Assembly (NCBI GenBank): GCA_030613615.1
Contig: JAUWLR010000012.1
Coordinates: forward strand, 1-35,960
Reading direction: 5' to 3'
From: Candidatus Eiseniibacteriota bacterium
GTDB taxonomy: Bacteria; Joyebacterota; Joyebacteria; Joyebacterales; Joyebacteraceae
DNA: 35,960 bases
The position numbers and the translations under genes were made by a program. The notes beneath the pieces were generated by a model. That model worked only from the letters and a program-made list of their open reading frames with translations, had not been told where the DNA came from and did no database searches. Below, one piece after another: positions 31,514 through 35,960 of the stretch (position 1 is its first letter; every line of letters starts with the position of its first letter).

Positions 31514-31880
31514 TTGGCTGCGCGGAAGACCTGAGTCTGGGCGCGAGTTCCGTGGCGCGGGGAGCCTAGCCCCGATCCCCGATGAGGATGAGCGCAGACT
31601 ACTAGAGCGGATGCACGTACGGGCGATACCCGTGCTCACCGCCATGCTTCCGGAGCCACCGTTTCGCCTGCCGAACAGGCGAGTCCCCTCGCGCGGAACC
31701 CACACGCCGCGATACTTGTCACGGGTCAACCTCAAGTACGATGTTCATTGTGGAACGAACCGTCGCTCTACCGTGGTCACCTGCGCCCGGTGGAGCGCGT
31801 GCGAGCCCGAGGGTTTCCCTTTCTGCCAGACAAAAGACGGACGCTGTGCTGCCCGGCGCCTCGAGACTGAGCCGCGAGGC

Positions 31881-31909
31881 TGGACAGGATCGCGGAATCG
31901 TGCTATCCT
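31881..31909 (+). promoter_or_regulatory. Predicted promoter of the inositol-phosphate gene pair
   Basis: TGGACA (31881-31886), 17-bp spacer, TATCCT (31904-31909). It would leave a leader of about 190 nt before ATG 32109. Confidence 0.55.
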
Positions 31910-32108
31910 TTTGGGGTAGCGGTGTGCCAGATTCGCCTCGAAGCGCCCACTTGCTGGGTGTGTCCCCGGCCCCTCAGAACAGAGTGGCGACGAGCAGCGA
32001 GACGACGATCCGCCCACCTGTGTCGTGTGTAACACCATCACTCCCAGTCGACCCCAAGCTGATGAGGCCGTCCCTCGCCGGGCAATTGCATTCGCATTCA
32101 GGAGAGCC

Positions 32109-32924
32109 ATGCAAGGTCGGAAACCGATTCTCGCCGACCTGGAAGCCGTTTTCCAGGCGATTTCGCAGGCAGTGAGACGCCAGGACGGCCACTTCGTGGG
32201 AGAAACCACGACGAACCCCAAAGGGGACCGCGTGAGGGAGTTCGACCTCGTGGCCGACCGGGCGGCCTGTGTCTGCCTTTCTCGTCGTTTCCCCTACCCG
32301 GTGCTGCTCCTCTCCGAAGAGGGAGAGCCTCGGAGGTTCGGAGATGGAGAGCCCGAATTCGTCATAGTGCTCGATCCGGTCGACGGCTCGGACAACCTCG
32401 CCCGTGGAATCCCGCTCGCCGGGACGGCAGTGGCCCTCATCCCCTCAGGTGGCCCCATCACCGTCGGGACGGTCCAGTACGCCCTTGTGGGTGATCTGTT
32501 CACGGGCGACAGATGGGTCGCCGAGCGCGGGCAGGGAGCGTTCAGAAACGGTGTGCCGATTCGTCCCAGTTCGGTGACGAAGCTTGAAGAAGCCACGGTC
32601 AGCTGCGAGCTGAACCACTTCGCAGTGGAGGCCCGGCTCGCTGGGATGCTCTCGCGGGCGCAGGCGGTCCGCACGCTGGGCTGCGCCACCCGGGCTCTCT
32701 CCATGGTCGCAGACGGCAGCCTCGACGCCCATCTGGACGTGCGCGGTCGCCTTACCCCGGAGAATTTCCTGGCTCCGTCTCTTATCGTGGGGGAAGCAGG
32801 AGGGCTGCTTACCGCTCCTGAGGGGAAGGCCATCCCTGCGATCCAGTCCCTCACAGAACGTTATTCGATCGTAGCTGCCGCCACGCCTGAACTTCATGCG
32901 GCCCTGATCAGTGAGCTGAAATGA
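32109..32924 (+). CDS. Inositol-monophosphatase-family phosphatase with an altered metal site
   Basis: 271 residues. Mg-dependent phosphatase fold: E70/E71 in LLLSEEGEP, the signature LDPVDGSDNLARG (D89, D92, D95), and LIVGEAGGLLTAPEG near the C-terminus. The usual W-D-x-A-A-G, whose Asp binds metal, reads E-N-F-L-A-P here, so that Asp appears to be Asn and substrate or activity may differ from ordinary IMPase. I use ATG 32109, preceded by AGGAGAGCC; the frame is open from 32025 without homology. Its stop overlaps the start of the next gene (ATGA), so the two are coupled. Candidate roles: dephosphorylating di-myo-inositol-phosphate phosphate, or inositol phosphate itself. Confidence 0.87.
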   Translation: MQGRKPILADLEAVFQAISQAVRRQDGHFVGETTTNPKGDRVREFDLVADRAACVCLSRRFPYPVLLLSEEGEPRRFGDGEPEFVIVLDPVDGSDNLARGIPLAGTAVALIPSGGPITVGTVQYALVGDLFTGDRWVAERGQGAFRNGVPIRPSSVTKLEEATVSCELNHFAVEARLAGMLSRAQAVRTLGCATRALSMVADGSLDAHLDVRGRLTPENFLAPSLIVGEAGGLLTAPEGKAIPAIQSLTERYSIVAAATPELHAALISELK

Positions 32925-34330
32925 ACGCTGACACTCCAAGAATCGTGAGTACCTCCCCCCCGTCCGCAGACCGCGTGCCGCCGGCGGTGATCCTCGCTGC
33001 AGGCGCGGGGGTGCGGCTGCGCGAGGGAAACGGAGGAAGACCGAAGCCGCTCACTGAGCTTCTGGGCCTCTCTCTTCTGGAACGCTCCATTCTCTCATGC
33101 CGCGCCGCGGGCGTCGACGAATGCTACGTCGTTGTGGGGTACGCCCAGGAGAGGATCGTCCATCTCATCGATGAGCTGGAAGCGCGACACGGCATCTCGA
33201 TCACGGTCGTGCAAAACCCCAACTGGGAGACAGGGAACGGGAGCTCGGCCCTGGCGGCCGTTTCCCATCTGACCGATCCGTTCCTGCTGCTGATGTGCGA
33301 CCACGTCTTCGATCCGGCCATCCTCCGACTCCTCATGACGGCGGCCGACGGGTCAGACAGTTGTCTCCTCGCGGTCGATCGGCGCACCGACAGGATCTTC
33401 GATCTCGAGGACGCCACGAAGGTACGGCTTGATGGCCAGTTGATCACGGCCATCGGCAAGGAACTTACTCCGTTCGACGGCGTCGATACCGGCCTCTTCC
33501 TCTGCTCCCCGGCTCTGCTCAGCGCACTTGAGAAGCCGACTGAGAGCGGCACGCGCTCGCTGACCAAAGCGGTCCGGCACTTGATCCAAGAAAGGAAGAT
33601 CAGAGCCGTCGATGTCGGTGATCGTTTCTGGCTGGATGTAGACACGCCCGAGAGCCTGAGCGACGCAAGGCGCATCCTCTTGGCCAACCTCGCCAAGCCG
33701 TCCGAGGACGGGTTCGTTGCGCGCTGGCTGAACCGGAGGGTGTCACTTCGCCTCTCCTCCTACCTTGCCTCTACTCGTCTCAGCCCCGGCTCAATCACGC
33801 TCGCGAGTTTTCTGATAGCCCTTTCTGGGGCAGCGCTGTTCGCAGTCGGCAGCTATCTCTGGACTGTTCTCGCCGGGCTGCTTGTTCAATTCGCCTCGAT
33901 CGTTGACGGCTGCGACGGCGAGATCGCCCGGCTCAAGTTCCAGACCAGCCGCTTCGGTGCGTGGGCCGATACGGTGCTCGACCGCTACGCGGACGTCGCA
34001 GTAGTGGCGGGGATCTCCCTGGGGCGCTGGCAGACGCACCCGACCGTGTTCACGTTGCTCGGCGCCATTCTCGCACTGACCGGCTTCATCCTGGCGAGCT
34101 ACACGAAGAAGGAGTACGCCCTCCGTTACGGAAGCGAACCGCCGAGTGGGCAATTGGCGAGGCTCAGCAAGAGGGACACGCGACTCTTCGTTCTGTTTGC
34201 CGGGGCGCTTCTCAACCGGCCGTTCGAAACCATGATTCTGGCCGGAGCTGTCTCTCATCTGGCAGTAGGTGTGCAGTTCGTCACCGCCGGCCGCAGAGAC
34301 CGCAGGCTGAGCAAGCCACGGCTTCCCTGA
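32921..34330 (+). CDS. Bifunctional inositol-1-phosphate cytidylyltransferase / CDP-alcohol phosphotransferase (IPCT-DIPPS-like)
   Basis: 469 residues. The N-terminal nucleotidyltransferase (about 20-255) has VILAAGAGVRLREGNGGRPK, NPNWETGNGSSALAAV, which is close to the IPCT pattern, and LMCDHVF. The C-terminal CDP-alcohol phosphatidyltransferase domain (about 275-460, several membrane helices) has the complete motif DG-x2-AR-x8-G-x3-D-x3-D (D332, G333, A336, R337, G346, D350, D354). In Archaeoglobus and Thermotoga such fusions make CDP-inositol and join it to inositol-1-phosphate, giving the precursor of the solute di-myo-inositol phosphate. A role in inositol-containing phospholipid is the main alternative. 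The short Ser/Pro-rich start (1-20) is unusual. Overlaps the phosphatase gene by 4 bp. Confidence 0.87.
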   Translation: MNADTPRIVSTSPPSADRVPPAVILAAGAGVRLREGNGGRPKPLTELLGLSLLERSILSCRAAGVDECYVVVGYAQERIVHLIDELEARHGISITVVQNPNWETGNGSSALAAVSHLTDPFLLLMCDHVFDPAILRLLMTAADGSDSCLLAVDRRTDRIFDLEDATKVRLDGQLITAIGKELTPFDGVDTGLFLCSPALLSALEKPTESGTRSLTKAVRHLIQERKIRAVDVGDRFWLDVDTPESLSDARRILLANLAKPSEDGFVARWLNRRVSLRLSSYLASTRLSPGSITLASFLIALSGAALFAVGSYLWTVLAGLLVQFASIVDGCDGEIARLKFQTSRFGAWADTVLDRYADVAVVAGISLGRWQTHPTVFTLLGAILALTGFILASYTKKEYALRYGSEPPSGQLARLSKRDTRLFVLFAGALLNRPFETMILAGAVSHLAVGVQFVTAGRRDRRLSKPRLP

Positions 34331-34506
34331 CCCCATTATGCTCTGACCTGGAGAGCGTGCCGAATCCCTGGATCTCAGGGCTGGATTCAGAGGAACGGGA
34401 CGGCAGGCCTTCGGAGACGCTCGGGACGGAAGCGTTCAGAGCTGCGACGCCACTGAGACTCGAGCTCGCTCCTCGGCCCGGCGAGACGCGTGCCCAAAGG
34501 AGACCC

Positions 34507-35960
34507 ATGAAAACGCTTCTCATCTATCCCTGTTTCCCCGACACATTCTGGGGTTTCAAACACGCCCTGCGGCTGATCCGCAAGAGAGCGGGCTCTCCGC
34601 CTCTCGGGCTTCTGACGGTCGCTGCCATGCTGCCGGACACGTGGCAACTGCGTCTCGTCGACCTCAACATCAGTGAACTCGGCGAGGACGACCTGGAATG
34701 GGCCGACTGCGCGATGGTAAGCGCGATGGTTGTGCAGCGTGATTCTGCCCGGCAGGTCATCGCTCGATGCAAGCAGAGCGGACTCACTGTCGTTGCCGGC
34801 GGTCCGCTCTTCTCAAGTGAGCACGGTGAGTTCCCGGAAATCGACCACTTCGTGCTCAACGAAGCTGAGGTGACGCTTCGACCCTTCCTGGAGGACTTCG
34901 CGCGTGGCGAAGCCCGGCGCATCTACAGCTCTTGCGAGCGCGCCGACCTGAACGACACACCCATCCCCCGCTGGGACCTGCTTCAGTCGCGTCACTACGC
35001 GTCGAGGAACATCCAGTACTCCCGCGGGTGCCCGCACGACTGCGACTTCTGCAGCGTCACCCAGCTCTTCGGCCATCGACCTCGCACGAAAAGCGCCGAG
35101 CAGATCGTGGCCGAACTCGACAGTCTCTATGAATCGGGCTGGAGGGGAACCGTCAGTTTCGTCGACGACAACCTGATTGGCAACAGGAAGAAGCTCCGGA
35201 CCGAGCTGCTGCCGGCTCTCATCGAGTGGCGCAGGGGCAAGTGGGGAATGACCTTCAGTACTCAGGTGACCGTGAGTCTCGCCGACGATGAGGAGCTGAT
35301 GGACCTCATGGTCCGGGCCGGCTTTGACACGGTGTTCGTCGGGATCGAGAGCATTGACGAAGCGAGCCTGAGCGAGTGCGGCAAGAAGCAGAATGTGCAC
35401 CGGGATCTCCTCGGGGACGTGCGGCGCATCCAGCGCGCCGGCATGCAGGTTCAAGGCGGGTTCATCGTGGGTTTCGACCACGACGCGCCCACGGTCTTCC
35501 AGCGCCTGACCGCGTTCATACAGCAGAGCGGCATCGCAACGGCGATGGTCGGGATGCTTCAAGCCCCGGCGGGAACGAGGCTCTACGAACGTCTGTGCGG
35601 TGAGGGGCGCATCCGGGGCGAGATGTCGGGTGACAACGTGGACGGAACGACCAACATCGTCCCTGCGATGGGCATCGAGTCGCTGGAGCGGGGCTACAGA
35701 GGTATGATGACCGAACTCTACTCGCCCAGGAACTACTACGCGCGACTCAGGACCTTCCTGCGGCAGTACAGACCTCGACCCGTCAGGTCGCGCCTGCGCG
35801 GCTGGCACATCGCGGCGTTTGTCCGCTCCATCTACTACCTGAGCATCGTTGGCCACGAGCGCTTCCGTTACCCTGGCCTTCTGCTCTGGACCATCTGCCG
35901 CAATCCCAGGGCGTTCCCCGCCGCGATCGTCCTCGCCATCTCAGGTTACCACCTTAGGCT
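34507..35960 (+). CDS. B12-binding radical SAM protein (DUF4070/HpnR-like), 3' end cut by window edge
   Basis: 484 codons visible, no stop before the edge. The N-terminal cobalamin-binding-like domain (about 1-140) begins MKTLLIYPCFPDTFWGFKHA and includes VVAGGPLFSSEHGEFPEIDH; the base-off motif DxHxxG is not present. The radical SAM core follows with C175-x3-C179-x2-C182 in YSRGCPHDCDFCSVTQLFGH, and a DUF4070-type C-terminal part (GMLQAPAGTRLYERL; NNIVP-like TTNIVPAMG). Members include the hopanoid C-3 methylase HpnR, but most are uncharacterised and no hopanoid genes are in view. ATG 34507 follows AAAGGAGACCC. About 180 bp after the inositol-phosphate gene; whether it shares a transcript is unclear. 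Confidence 0.92.
   Translation, partial: MKTLLIYPCFPDTFWGFKHALRLIRKRAGSPPLGLLTVAAMLPDTWQLRLVDLNISELGEDDLEWADCAMVSAMVVQRDSARQVIARCKQSGLTVVAGGPLFSSEHGEFPEIDHFVLNEAEVTLRPFLEDFARGEARRIYSSCERADLNDTPIPRWDLLQSRHYASRNIQYSRGCPHDCDFCSVTQLFGHRPRTKSAEQIVAELDSLYESGWRGTVSFVDDNLIGNRKKLRTELLPALIEWRRGKWGMTFSTQVTVSLADDEELMDLMVRAGFDTVFVGIESIDEASLSECGKKQNVHRDLLGDVRRIQRAGMQVQGGFIVGFDHDAPTVFQRLTAFIQQSGIATAMVGMLQAPAGTRLYERLCGEGRIRGEMSGDNVDGTTNIVPAMGIESLERGYRGMMTELYSPRNYYARLRTFLRQYRPRPVRSRLRGWHIAAFVRSIYYLSIVGHERFRYPGLLLWTICRNPRAFPAAIVLAISGYHLR

Larger units (their letters stand above)
31348..32108. other. Intergenic region between the envelope operon and the inositol-phosphate genes
   Basis: About 760 bp. Holds repeat element copy 3 (31436-31513) and the promoter at 31881-31909. 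Between them nothing is recognisable; the short open frame starting in the repeat block (31482) is not supported as a gene. Confidence 0.55.

Noticed and set aside
32060-32085. CTGATGAG resembling a hammerhead ribozyme core
   Set aside because: No GAAA partner segment and no flanking stems in the needed arrangement.
1-35960. CRISPR arrays, insertion sequences, phage genes, rRNA or tRNA
   Set aside because: No regularly spaced repeats, transposase or integrase motifs, or folded tRNA/rRNA sequences were seen anywhere in the window.

Overview
This is a high-GC stretch of a Gram-negative (diderm) bacterial genome. It encodes a predicted outer-membrane beta-barrel with a C-terminal Phe, a LolA-like periplasmic protein, a lipoprotein with a lipobox, c-type cytochromes, a Na+-NQR-type complex and a PEP-CTERM protein. 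No rRNA, tRNA or marker protein fixes the phylum. The mix of PEP-CTERM sorting, a tiny bacterial histone and many orphan secreted proteins resembles uncultivated deep-branching lineages (FCB-type candidate phyla), but that placement is inference. Sigma-70-like promoters (TTGACR, 16-18 bp, TANNNT) and strong GGAGG ribosome binding sites are unusually easy to see here.

Layout. (1) 1-6106, minus strand: a LysR regulator, then an operon running monoheme cytochrome c, tetraheme NapC/NirT-like cytochrome, small membrane protein, nqrA (with two RnfC-like 4Fe-4S motifs), nqrB, nqrC, nqrD (cut by the window edge). A perfect inverted repeat with a LysR-type T-N11-A core lies about 70 bp upstream of the predicted start of transcription. 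(2) 6107-17560: secreted and accessory genes. These are a PEP-CTERM protein, a fused fatty-acid kinase (DAK2 plus DegV), a 57-residue histone-fold protein, a DUF6498-like membrane protein, a bacteriohemerythrin, a large exported transglutaminase-like protein, and three unrelated secreted proteins ending in the same short tail (W-S-x-[IV]-K-x-[LM]-Y-[RK]). (3) 17561-22685: metabolism, namely a ferredoxin-fused aldo/keto reductase, a class I aminotransferase and PEP synthase. (4) 22686-25085: a lipoprotein with an alkaline-phosphatase/sulfatase-fold domain and a TPR tail. (5) 25394-31347: a self-contained envelope transport operon of TetR (with a near-perfect operator on its promoter), MMPL/RND transporter, LolA-like protein and beta-barrel, closed by a strong terminator. 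(6) 31348-35960: an inositol-monophosphatase-family protein translationally coupled to a fused CTP:inositol-phosphate cytidylyltransferase/CDP-alcohol phosphotransferase (di-myo-inositol-phosphate type), then a B12-binding radical SAM protein running off the right edge.

Most notable: the shared C-terminal tail on three secreted proteins; a repeated module of a variable hairpin plus a conserved ~32-bp block at three intergenic sites; the cytochrome-linked NQR operon with its RnfC/NqrA-like intermediate subunit; the histone; and the candidate phosphatase next to the inositol-phosphate synthase.
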